Assembly: GCA_964355675.1 (NCBI GenBank)
Contig: CAYHEC010000010.1
Span: 68,884-132,883 of the forward strand
Source: CAMBDS01 sp964355675
Lineage (GTDB): Bacteria > Electryoneota > AABM5-125-24 > Hatepunaeales > Hatepunaeaceae
Direction of reading: 5' to 3'
Length of the DNA stretch: 64,000 bases
Part shown: positions 57,401 to 64,000 of the stretch, one piece after another
Position numbering within the stretch: the stretch's first letter is position 1
Layout of the letters: every line of letters starts with the position of its first letter
Translations under genes and position numbers: made by a program
The notes under the pieces: generated by a model
What the model was told of the DNA's origin: nothing
The model's database searches: none
The model's input: only the letters and a program-made list of their open reading frames with translations

Positions 57401-60400
57401 ACACTGCTTGATGAGGACAGCGGCATTGATCCTGAAGCGATATCGCTGAACGTTGATAATCAAGAAATCGAAGTTGCCTTTGATGAAGAAAGTAATGTTG
57501 TAACTGGCGTTGTTCGGGATGCGATTGCCGATGGCGAACATTCAGCAGTTCTGGTGATCCATGATCGTTCGGGCAACGAAATGACTGCTGAGTACTCCTT
57601 CGATGTCGATACTCGAGCGGTATCGCCGCCGGAATTTACGTTACAACCGTTTACTTCTGAAAATCAAATTGTACTCAGCGGCTCCGGTGTTCGGGGTCAG
57701 TATGCGAATATCTATCTCAACGATGAGCTGATTGAAATCATCTCGCTTCCCGATAGCGCTGAATTCAACTTTATATCGACTCGCGACGACTTGCCTGATA
57801 CATCGTACGTCACCATGAGCGGTCAGAATGAGGCCGGAGTCGAGTCTGCTCCAAGCGAACCCCAAAGATTGATCAAGGACAGCCTGCCGCCCGGCTTTTC
57901 AAACTTCTCGCCCGACAACGGTAGTAGCGTCGAAGCGAATCAGTTGCAGGAGATATTCTTCACGCTCACTGATACCGTTACAGGCGTTGACCTGAACAAT
58001 TTCGAACTTACAATGCAGGGTGAGGCTCTTCAGTATTCCACTGAAGAAATCGAGTTCGGGTATCGCGTTTTTGCCGATGTGAGCAACTACCGATTTGGCA
58101 TCGACGAGCAAGTTGTTATGAATGGCGTCGCAAATGACCATTCGATCCCGCCCAACCAACGTTCCAGATCGTGGAATTTCGTTACCACCGTCGGCGAACC
58201 ACCCAATGTCAATTTCCCCGACACGACATTTGCTGAAGATGGCGAATTTCAGTTGTATGTCTTCAATTATATTACCGACCCCGACAATGGTGGTATTGAT
58301 CCGAGAGTAACGCCGGAGTTGCTTCAAGGCGCTGAAAATGCAAATGTATCCGTCAATGATAATGGCTTCCTGACTATTACACCAGCAGAGAACTTTTTCG
58401 GAGAACTGATTCTACGTATTCATGCCCAAGACGCTTCCGGCCTCGAAGATGCCGACACTTCGATTGTGACTGTCACTCCGGTCAACGATTATCCGGTGAT
58501 TCACCAGATTGACAACGCTATTGCAATTATCGGTCATGAGTTCACCTTGCAAGTCGAGGCAAGCGACATCGATCCCGGCGACACAATTACCTTCACCGAC
58601 GACCTCGATCTCTTTACAATCTCGCCCGGTGGATTGATCGACTTCACACCTTCGGAAGACATGAGAGGACTCTACAACGTTAAAGTCTATGCTTCTGATC
58701 AGGCGGGAGGGAGGGACTCTTCCGGCTTCCAGCTTCTGGTTACATGGATTAACCGGGAGATCGAGATTGTCGGAGAGATGTCAGATGTCGAAATCGACGA
58801 AGACTCTCCTCCAATCATGCTGGCCAACCTCGATGAGATCTTCTCAGACCCGGATGGGCAGGAGTTGCGTTACTCTGTAGAGTTTAGCGATAATGGCGCC
58901 GGTTTAAACATCGACATCGATTCCGAAACTCACATCCCGTTAATGACGCCGAATACCGACTTCAGTGGTGACGTGAATGTAACGATTACTGCCGACGACT
59001 ACGCTGGATCACGGGTATCGATTGACTTTGGAATTCACGTTGTGTCTGTGAACGACGCTCCTCGTCTGGGCGGTATTCTGCCTCAACGATTGGCGGTCAA
59101 CGAAGACGCTGGCAGGCTTGTAATAGTTGATCTCGACTCGGTATTCTATGACGTCGAAGAGGACGCGATTAATTATTCTGCAGAAGGCGCCGACGAACTC
59201 GGTATCCAGATATCGCAAGACAACATTCTATCCATCCAGTCAGCAGAAGATTGGTACGGTATTGGAGTTATTACCCTTACCGTCGGCGATCGTGATGAGC
59301 AACGTCGCGTCACACGTCGAGTACAGGACGGAGAAGCCGATATCGCCTCAACGAGCGCTTCTAACTTTGGTTTGATCAGCAGTTATCTGCCAGTAAGAGA
59401 TGATTTCTTGACAACTGAGATAACGGTTAATGTCCGTCCGGTCAACGATGCCCCGCGTCGGCAGGTCAACGATCCCTGCGTAATCGATATGAATGAAGAT
59501 CAGGATCCTTTAGCGCTTCCCATCACCGTGGGCGAGATGTTCACCGATGTCGATCAAGGCGATCAGATTGTAGTCGCTTGGGAGAACTTGAACGGCCCGA
59601 TAGCTCTGTCATACGATCTAAATCATACGAATATCATCGCCACGTTGACCCAGGAAAACTGGTTTGACGATGAGTATGATTATCCTGTCACTGCCACCGA
59701 CCAGCTCGGCGCCCAAACTCAATTGGTGTTGCGGTTCGTAGTAACTCCGGTCAATGATCGGCCCACGGTCAGTCGTGCCATCGCCGATCAAACGAGAGCT
59801 GAGGATGCCGATCCATGGCTGATTGCTGATCTGGACGAAATTTTTGAAGACCCTGATGGTGACCAGTTGCACTTTGAGGTAGCCGGCGCAGAAAATCTAA
59901 TTTTTTCGATTGATGAAGAAAATAGACTCACATGCCAGCCACAACCGGACTACCACGGAGAATCAATCGCTTCCATAACCGCCTCCGATGGGAATGGCGA
60001 AATGAGAATTCGAAATGTGCAGGTTGTTTCCGCTGGACTATCTGCAAAATCAGCTCAATCAAAGCGAACTCTCCGTTCGGTCTCTCTCCAGCCTGCGCTG
60101 GCGCGTGATGAAGCAGTTAACTTGGAATTTCAGATAACAATCACTCCTGTCAACGACGAACCTGTCTGGGTAGAATATCCGCACCAAATTATTATGGCGG
60201 CTGGTGGAGACAGGATCACGTTCGCCGTGGAAGCTCAAGACGTCGATGCCGATAATTTGAACATCACTGCGTCGATGGAAGGTCTTCCCGAACAAGCAGT
60301 CTTCGACGAGACCGGCAATGGGACAGGGCAATTTACCTGGCAGACAAATGCGGAAACTTCCGGTCAATTTGAAGTTGTTTTATCTGTTTCTGACGGCAAC

Positions 60401-62002
60401 CTTGCCGCTGAAATCACGGTGCGACTATCCATATTTGCTCCTCCAGTTCACTTTGTTGACTACGAACAAACTGGTGCAAGCCACAGCCTACTCATCACCG
60501 GGGTCTCTTTTGATGGTGAAGCCGTTCAAGCTGGTTGGGAGATAGGCGTATTCACACCCGGTGGCGCTCTTTGCGGCTCTGCCCGTTGGAACAATGACCA
60601 CGTCGGTGCGGCTGTCTGGGGTGCTGACGACGCCCATCAGGACTATTTTCAGGCTGGACAGACGATGCTTTTCAAGTTGTGGGATCCAACAGCAGATGCT
60701 GAGTGGAGTGCTCGGGCAGTCGTCGAAGAAGGCAGTCTGGTCTGGCAGGCGAACGGTTACACGGTTCTTGCTGTTGAAGCTTTCAGCGCCAAGACCCTCG
60801 AGGTAGCGTTCCGTATCGGCTGGAACCTGACTTCGATCAATGTGACCCCAACCGATCAGGCTCTCTATAATGGCGATCCCGGTCCAGAAATCATTCCGAT
60901 GATGGCACAGCTTCGTCGTCCTAACAACGGCGCACACCATCTCCTTCTGATGAAGAATGAGCGTGGATTGTTCTACGTGCCGGAACGTGGTTTCAACGGT
61001 ATTCCTTACTGGCACATCGATGAGGGGTATCAAGTACGGATGGACACCGCCATGTCAGCATTCTGGACAGGAACACCGATCGATCCACACGCCGATATTC
61101 CAATTACCCGTGGTTGGAATATGATCGCTTACTTCCCGGATTATCAACTGGCGGCGAGTCGCGCCAGCCAGAACTATGTAGTATCCCCCATCATCGATCA
61201 TGTGATTATCGCCAAGGACGGCCTTGGTAACTTTATGATCCCGTCACGCGGATTCTTCAGCAATATGCCGCCATGGCGGGAAGGACAGGGCTACCAGATC
61301 AATGTCGATCAAGATGTTGTCCTGAATTACCCACAAGCACAGAATCAGGCCGCGGCATTGTCAGTCGATCCTGAGTCTGTCAAGGGTCGTTGGGCCGATG
61401 TACCTTCGACCGGTGCAAACATGAGCGTGTTGGTCACCAAGGTATCGGGCGTCGATCTTTCGACTTCCGACCAGGTTGCCGCGTTCAGCCCGTCCGGTCT
61501 TATGGTTGGCGTAGGCCGAGTAATCGATGGACAGATTGGTATTGCAGTCTGGGGCGACGACGCCTCAACCCAAGCGGTGGACGGCCTGAAAGACGGCGAA
61601 GCGTTCACGCTGAAGTTGTGGAATGCCGCTGAAGACGTAGTTGTCGATCTTAGTTCGCGGGTTATCGAAGGCGACCGCCTTGTCTATTTGACAGACGGTT
61701 TCACGGTAATCGACGCGTCTGTAACGACAGCACTTCCGACCGAGTTCTATCTCAGTCAGAACTACCCGAACCCGTTCAATGCAGTGACTCGTGTAGCCTT
61801 CGGCTTGCCGGAAGCATCACGTGTGACGGTTCGCGTGTTCGATCTGTCTGGACGTGAAGTATCGACGTTGGTGAGTGGTGAGCTTCAGGCTGGCCATCAC
61901 AGTGTCGTGTTGGATGGCGAATCGATGGTATCGGGCGTTTACATCGTCAAGATGGAAGCGACGAACTTCAGCGCCGTTCGTAAAGTAATGCTCGTGAAGT
62001 AA
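51464..62002 (+). CDS. Giant secreted cadherin/Ig-like repeat protein, T9SS cargo
   Basis: A 3512-residue protein with signal peptide 1-19 (ending HLVQA). Near the N-terminus is a GNEIGVFTP module, followed by three cadherin-like repeats (DPDEDQLTFSAEGLPEGASL, SWTPSFDQAG). Modules 2-4 of the same type come with an ASH domain between (about 500-950). After that are more cadherin-like repeats (to about 1330), bacterial Ig-like domains with PPVIANVVPANGA and similar (1335-2060), tandem VNDAP-type repeats (2240-2900), module 5, a stretch shared with the 12695 protein (RRPNNGAHHL), module 6 and the PNPFN sorting domain. Acidic Asp pairs suggest calcium binding. It is likely a long surface adhesin. 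The 3' 834 bp are identical to the other giant gene. Confidence 0.93.
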   Translation: MKKLVIIFIVLCTVHLVQAQPHFRFAETDVSHSLLIESAIYYGEPLSDGNEIGVFTPGGVCAGAVVWHRQSIELLAWRDDARTQEVEGFQNDEAFSFRYWDIQAEEEIAAEAHFTRWDELFRAHGHSRLELTAGQNRAPELSHIGDQQVSEGSELSFDLAASDPDEDQLTFSAEGLPEGASLDGSHFAWTPSFYQARDYNVTFTVSDGNLTDSEMITINVSDVNGAPELAEIGDKHVAENNELSFDLSASDPDDDALTFSVDDLPEGASIDGSHFSWTPSYDQSGNTSVTFIVTDNSEHNLTDSETISIAVINTNRQPEFSPIDDQQIPEMEELSFDLSASDPDHDELTFRSDNLPTGANLSGSHFSWTPSFDQAGSYESTFTVSDGDLTDEATVTITVNNTNRTPEWTLVPREEVIVGYVDQELQVEFTAFDPDSDDVEYTYEYLNDPEGEPEAGIVMVGDRARFTMQPDRFEYGEYDVLFTASDGEVSIETHAMFDVRVDHFRFEETGRVHTIRIDEIKFAFGDQDNMPDPLDEIAVLTPDGLIAGAYRFNDEDDAPWSLIAWGDLQHVQGIQGFRNNEAFRFRYWDHSAGEEYDVSASLIAGSVTWRLEGFSVFNLFIGPELALNLEEIDFGYLRTGTQLQRVVRVSSTGSTPAEGVSATVEGASFSASPAGPFDIAVGQSLDITVTFTPNNHGEFSADLTIGNDLTSVQVDLKGFGIEQNHFTYPVTNIKKTIRVLQADLDGEALSEGDEIGVLTPDDQFAGSVVVHNEEAWDIYAWGDDPTTRESDGFRADEAIRFKIWDPASDREVPAFATYFDGDEHWTDGGFAAISLTTRTGHFYPTATDLRHHIVVNTVDFFNGELSNGDEIAVVTYRNTVAGATTVEGEAPWEFDAYGDNLQTPAVFEGFAEGTLLYFRLWDHNQAREVYAEANIVEGPDRFEDGGRTVVELTASANDNPPVWRQVQNQSIDESQQLEFDVAAVDQDNNPARLSLVGANLPPEARFTDNGDGTGHFVWMPNYQQAGVYLTRFTAFDGWTRVDLDVRITVNDANQPPVLEYIGDRSVDENQQLSIMLEASDLDGDRLTYRGQNIPFGASLVDNLFRWTPNNDQAGEYDNVRFEVIDVGHPPLSDFEVITITVSNVNIRPVWEDTDPVTRDEGQRISVSLNASDADGDDIELSAGDLPGNSSFENIGNGRGTFNWQTNFVSAGEYTPYFVAFDGNLGDTLRLLIIVNNVNRQPVLTPIGNQQVRIGQELDVRLTASDPDPGEGAELRFYSENLPPHASIENTGPGEAHLVWRPTYRETGSYNNVRIDVDDPSGGHDYEQVRMTAIFEDNEPPVIANVVPANGAVVRSNQPTISANITDELTIVDAIEFTFDNRRMQDFSFVVDNGEFSWTPGQPIGEGAHSFRIRALDQANNRLDVTVRFTVNSTAGEIVMDEAPIYTNRRRIHITGIAEPFLSIQLYNNDELVHEVGANGRGIFRVTWLPLSELWNHIRVEGHDAAGNIATPAELSIYVDLAPPTVEIASPGVLTNDPTPEISVLVEDLGVGVDAENGIDISLDGMIVEGYQFQDGLLSYMVPEALSEGEHLLTINAVDLLGNAPDAAIDNPFFVDSRAPVLDDINQNLFDEQADTISNQNPVFSIPMHDPQPASGTVWDDIVWTLDGEELSYVVDEINGSITHDFAGEEPLAEGHHDLRVLITDIAGNRFEDDGEFVIADIPDDDSPFFGNLNPPDDGIVGDGIRPDGNGRRAPANAFVADTLTVVIGDNDAGVDVESVEIRINGQLIGGRFIQFIPPGRFDVPLWVARNEDGGRQIPIEMPGIEEGINFANAFGGDNEGNVGEMEWNFYYDGSQPGAPSLNAPEHEFVDVSEITVTGRSGSDEAYDDGYENQATIRIYRNDELVAEQEAEFESDYSVSGVLLVAGQNTIKATTVDAGQNESEYSDPIVIFLDRAEPVIEDFMTVGGPFIATSTPTLTATLLDEDSGIDPEAISLNVDNQEIEVAFDEESNVVTGVVRDAIADGEHSAVLVIHDRSGNEMTAEYSFDVDTRAVSPPEFTLQPFTSENQIVLSGSGVRGQYANIYLNDELIEIISLPDSAEFNFISTRDDLPDTSYVTMSGQNEAGVESAPSEPQRLIKDSLPPGFSNFSPDNGSSVEANQLQEIFFTLTDTVTGVDLNNFELTMQGEALQYSTEEIEFGYRVFADVSNYRFGIDEQVVMNGVANDHSIPPNQRSRSWNFVTTVGEPPNVNFPDTTFAEDGEFQLYVFNYITDPDNGGIDPRVTPELLQGAENANVSVNDNGFLTITPAENFFGELILRIHAQDASGLEDADTSIVTVTPVNDYPVIHQIDNAIAIIGHEFTLQVEASDIDPGDTITFTDDLDLFTISPGGLIDFTPSEDMRGLYNVKVYASDQAGGRDSSGFQLLVTWINREIEIVGEMSDVEIDEDSPPIMLANLDEIFSDPDGQELRYSVEFSDNGAGLNIDIDSETHIPLMTPNTDFSGDVNVTITADDYAGSRVSIDFGIHVVSVNDAPRLGGILPQRLAVNEDAGRLVIVDLDSVFYDVEEDAINYSAEGADELGIQISQDNILSIQSAEDWYGIGVITLTVGDRDEQRRVTRRVQDGEADIASTSASNFGLISSYLPVRDDFLTTEITVNVRPVNDAPRRQVNDPCVIDMNEDQDPLALPITVGEMFTDVDQGDQIVVAWENLNGPIALSYDLNHTNIIATLTQENWFDDEYDYPVTATDQLGAQTQLVLRFVVTPVNDRPTVSRAIADQTRAEDADPWLIADLDEIFEDPDGDQLHFEVAGAENLIFSIDEENRLTCQPQPDYHGESIASITASDGNGEMRIRNVQVVSAGLSAKSAQSKRTLRSVSLQPALARDEAVNLEFQITITPVNDEPVWVEYPHQIIMAAGGDRITFAVEAQDVDADNLNITASMEGLPEQAVFDETGNGTGQFTWQTNAETSGQFEVVLSVSDGNLAAEITVRLSIFAPPVHFVDYEQTGASHSLLITGVSFDGEAVQAGWEIGVFTPGGALCGSARWNNDHVGAAVWGADDAHQDYFQAGQTMLFKLWDPTADAEWSARAVVEEGSLVWQANGYTVLAVEAFSAKTLEVAFRIGWNLTSINVTPTDQALYNGDPGPEIIPMMAQLRRPNNGAHHLLLMKNERGLFYVPERGFNGIPYWHIDEGYQVRMDTAMSAFWTGTPIDPHADIPITRGWNMIAYFPDYQLAASRASQNYVVSPIIDHVIIAKDGLGNFMIPSRGFFSNMPPWREGQGYQINVDQDVVLNYPQAQNQAAALSVDPESVKGRWADVPSTGANMSVLVTKVSGVDLSTSDQVAAFSPSGLMVGVGRVIDGQIGIAVWGDDASTQAVDGLKDGEAFTLKLWNAAEDVVVDLSSRVIEGDRLVYLTDGFTVIDASVTTALPTEFYLSQNYPNPFNAVTRVAFGLPEASRVTVRVFDLSGREVSTLVSGELQAGHHSVVLDGESMVSGVYIVKMEATNFSAVRKVMLVK

Positions 62003-62044
62003 AGAAGTAGTAGCTCAAGCAGTGGGGCGGATTGCAATCCGCCC
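61211..62044 (+). repeat. 834-bp perfect duplicate, copy 2
   Basis: Identical to 20393-21226. It begins at GCCAAGGACGGCCTTGG inside the giant gene and ends within the GGGCGGATTGCAATCCGCCC palindrome after the stop. Confidence 0.95.
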
Positions 62045-62062
62045 TACTGCTAAAAAGCATGA

Positions 62063-62095
62063 AGACCCGAGCCAATTGGTTCGGGTCTTTGTTCT
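62063..62095 (+). terminator. Rho-independent terminator after the 3512-aa gene
   Basis: GACCCGAGCC and GGTTCGGGTC (one G-T pair) form a 10-bp stem around an AATT loop, followed by TTTGTTCTT, about 60 nt after the stop codon. Confidence 0.85.
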
Positions 62096-62133
62096 TACTC
62101 CTGTCAGGGCGATAACTGTGGATGTCGATAATA

Positions 62134-62461
62134 AAAGCCCGACCGCTCCATACCGCAAGAATCCCTTAAAATTCCTTCCAAACAATTTGCACTACAGACA
62201 CGCTCACAATAACTTATATTTCGTCACAATATCGTTTCAGACGATTACGACAAATCTATGACAACGATGATCATCCGATTGCAACCTGTCCGCAATCAAT
62301 GTTACATATTGATACATGTTACAGGTACGTTCCACCCCAGAAACGCTCCAAGATTCAGCTATTTAATCATAGATACTCCATCTATTTATCTGATATACAT
62401 TGCCTTAACTCAATATAAGGCGTCCTGATTTCCACTTAATCCGGTTTGGCATACCTATTGC
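62134..62461 (+). promoter_or_regulatory. Conserved upstream module ending in a sigma-54-type promoter (copy 2)
   Basis: TTTGGCATACCTATTGC (62445-62461) has the same 12-nt GG-GC spacing as copy 1, and the sequence before it is conserved (GACAACGATGATCATCCG, TCCTGATTTCCACTTAATC). It lies about 320 nt before the ATG at 62781; repeats fill the leader. Confidence 0.6.
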
Positions 62462-62575
62462 GGTAATTGCCGCGTAGGATAAGCGTCCCGCTTGTCTTGC
62501 TTCGCGTACGACGGGCGTCCCGCTGGAAGCCCGACCAACGCGGCGTCAACCGGGACGGTTAACCTACGCGCCAGA

Positions 62576-62646
62576 GTCCAAGCGGACGCCCTCGTTCGCT
62601 GTCAGTTTGTGCTTTAAGTTCGGCGGACGAGGGCGTCCGCCTGGAC
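62576..62646. repeat. Family A palindromic repeat
   Basis: GTCCAAGCGGACGCCCTCG and its complement-like right arm around a TTTGTGCTTTAAGTTCG loop, lying in the leader of the 62781 gene. Confidence 0.9.
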
Positions 62647-62720
62647 TGATCATCACTCCGGCGACCGGCACGGGACAAGCTCGCGCAGTCAATGCCGGAG
62701 GCTATCACCGAATTCACTTT

Positions 62721-62746
62721 GTCGCAGGGTGTCCGCACCCTGCGAC
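62721..62746. repeat. Family C palindrome
   Basis: GTCGCAGGGTG / CACCCTGCGAC inverted repeat 35 nt before the ATG at 62781; same sequence as 50941-50966 apart from the loop. Confidence 0.85.
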
Positions 62747-62780
62747 ACAGAATCCAAAACAACGATAAAGGAACTCAACC

Positions 62781-63971
62781 ATGGCACAACTCATCATCAC
62801 ACTCCTGCTGGCGATTTGTCTGGCCGGCAACGCCGTTGGACAGCCGAGGGTCATCAACAGCCAAATCTACAGTTTAATCAATGATGCGGAGTGGGAAGCA
62901 TTCAACGACATTTTCGCAACTGAAGATGGCGGTTACGTTGCCTGCGGAAGATCAGGGCCGCGTAACTATTGGATAACAAAGGTCGATTCAGATCTTGAGG
63001 TACAATGGTCTCGAACTTACGAATCCTACTATCGAGGATTACAAAGTATTATCCAGACCGATGATGGCGGCTACTTGGCAGGTGGATTGGATGGCAATAT
63101 TTCAGAATTTAGCGCAATCCTGACTGATGACGAAGGAGAACCAATTTGGGAGCAAACATACGGCACCGGGATTTGCTTGTCGGTCTTGGAATTAAAGAAT
63201 GATAATTTTCTACTCATAGGCCAGACGTCCGCTATTCGAGCGTATTTGGTATTGACAAATCCACAAGGAGAACCAATTTGGGAGCGTGAATATGGTCCTC
63301 CTCAAGGTCAACAAGGACTCCTGCGGTCAGGAAGGGAAACGGATGGTGGTGTAGTGCTTACAGGTGAATGGGGGAGTCATAATCCAAGCCTGTGGAATAT
63401 GAAAGTCGATTTTGATGGTGAACCCATTTGGAGCAACTTCTCCCCTGCGGCTGGTCAGGAAGGCTTTTATGGCAAAGGCACCACTATTGTGTCGATGCCA
63501 GGTGGCGGTTTCATGTGCGGTGGATATCAAGGAGTTCAATACGAACCATATCGCATGTTTGTCACTAAAATCGATAGTGATGGAGAAATTGAATGGTCGC
63601 GATTTGTTGACGATCAGTTCCATTCAATATGGGGGGCACAGTTAGCAAATCGTCGGGATGAAATCGTATTTACAGCTTCAATATTCACTGATCCTAATAC
63701 AGCTCTTCCAGTCATTTACAAACTCAGTCAAGGAGGTGAAGTTGAATGGAGATCAATTATTGCGAATAGTGATTATGGTTGTTTCTCAGTTGTTTACTCC
63801 AATGATGGTTCTATAGCCGCAACAGGTTATCATTGGGATGGTCGACGTATTTATTTTATTGATGCGTTTATCGTCGAAATCGAACCTGAAGTCGTTGGCC
63901 CAACAATCGTATTCCATGCACCGAGCACTACCGACCAAATAGTTTCGGAATATCCCATTTTAAGGAAGTGA
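62781..63971 (+). CDS. Secreted repeat protein, paralogue of the 37221 gene, truncated by a probable frameshift
   Basis: A 396-residue frame with signal peptide 1-20 (IITLLLAICLAGNAVG). It shares with the 37221-39389 protein the start, the TDDGGYLAGG repeats and the segment EIEPEVVGPTIV. The paralogue then continues for another 350 residues into Ig-like domains and a sorting domain. Here the frame stops at TGA 63969 shortly after VGPTIV. From about 63950 the +2 frame reads GSEDNSIAESLI, a plausible continuation, up to the window end. So either a frameshift or a truly short protein without sorting domain; the gene may extend past base 64000. AAAGGAAC precedes the ATG. Confidence 0.8.
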   Translation: MAQLIITLLLAICLAGNAVGQPRVINSQIYSLINDAEWEAFNDIFATEDGGYVACGRSGPRNYWITKVDSDLEVQWSRTYESYYRGLQSIIQTDDGGYLAGGLDGNISEFSAILTDDEGEPIWEQTYGTGICLSVLELKNDNFLLIGQTSAIRAYLVLTNPQGEPIWEREYGPPQGQQGLLRSGRETDGGVVLTGEWGSHNPSLWNMKVDFDGEPIWSNFSPAAGQEGFYGKGTTIVSMPGGGFMCGGYQGVQYEPYRMFVTKIDSDGEIEWSRFVDDQFHSIWGAQLANRRDEIVFTASIFTDPNTALPVIYKLSQGGEVEWRSIIANSDYGCFSVVYSNDGSIAATGYHWDGRRIYFIDAFIVEIEPEVVGPTIVFHAPSTTDQIVSEYPILRK

Positions 63972-64000
63972 AGATAATAGCATAGCGGAGTCACTGATTT

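Noticed and set aside
63969..63971. TGA ending the 62781 frame as a Sec codon
   Set aside because: Reading through meets TAA and TAG within three codons, so a frameshift or true end is more likely.
1..64000. parS-type 16-bp palindromes for the ParB-like protein
   Set aside because: None close to the TGTTTCACGTGAAACA-type consensus was noticed on reading; this was not an exhaustive search.

Overview
The window looks like a chromosomal segment from an uncultured Gram-negative bacterium of the FCB (Fibrobacteres-Chlorobi-Bacteroidetes) superphylum or a neighbouring candidate phylum. At least five proteins end in a PNPFN-type C-terminal domain characteristic of type IX secretion (T9SS) cargo, there is an outer-membrane-type beta-barrel protein, and there are surface-polysaccharide and ABC-export genes. 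I cannot name the lineage. No rRNA, transposase, CRISPR or phage genes were seen.

Left part (1-12246, minus strand): a polysaccharide cluster transcribed right to left. It runs from an orphan ParB-like gene through a Wzm/Wzt-type exporter, a frameshifted FkbM methyltransferase, a two-subunit transketolase-like TPP enzyme, a nucleotide-sugar epimerase, a GDP-fucose-synthase/ColC-like enzyme, a ColD-like 3-dehydratase (His in place of the catalytic Lys) and a CgeB-like glycosyltransferase. It ends in a large protein with two nucleotidyltransferase-like sites that runs off the left edge. Together these suggest synthesis and export of a glycan containing a 3,6-dideoxy sugar, possibly branched. 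A second group on the minus strand (24655-33720) holds bi- and tri-modular glycosyltransferases, a sugar aminotransferase and a NeuD-like acyltransferase. An SGNH/MBOAT acylation pair follows on the plus strand (34480-37037).

Middle (39659-47317): a complete selenocysteine locus on the minus strand (selB, selD, selA, tRNA-Sec). SelD carries an N-terminal ferredoxin-thioredoxin-reductase catalytic-type domain. Divergent from selB lies a T9SS-type secreted protein whose long frame is interrupted by one UGA. A 7-bp hairpin 17 nt downstream fits the bacterial SECIS pattern, so this is a candidate selenoprotein, with a nonsense mutation as the alternative.

The plus strand also carries giant secreted proteins (12695-21184, 2829 aa; 51464-62002, 3512 aa) and smaller T9SS cargo (48121-50763, 62781-end). 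The two giants share 834 bp of identical DNA covering their 3' ends and sorting domains. Two cargo genes share a conserved ~330-bp upstream module ending in a sigma-54-type -24/-12 motif. Intergenic spaces are filled with several families of palindromic, MITE-like repeats.
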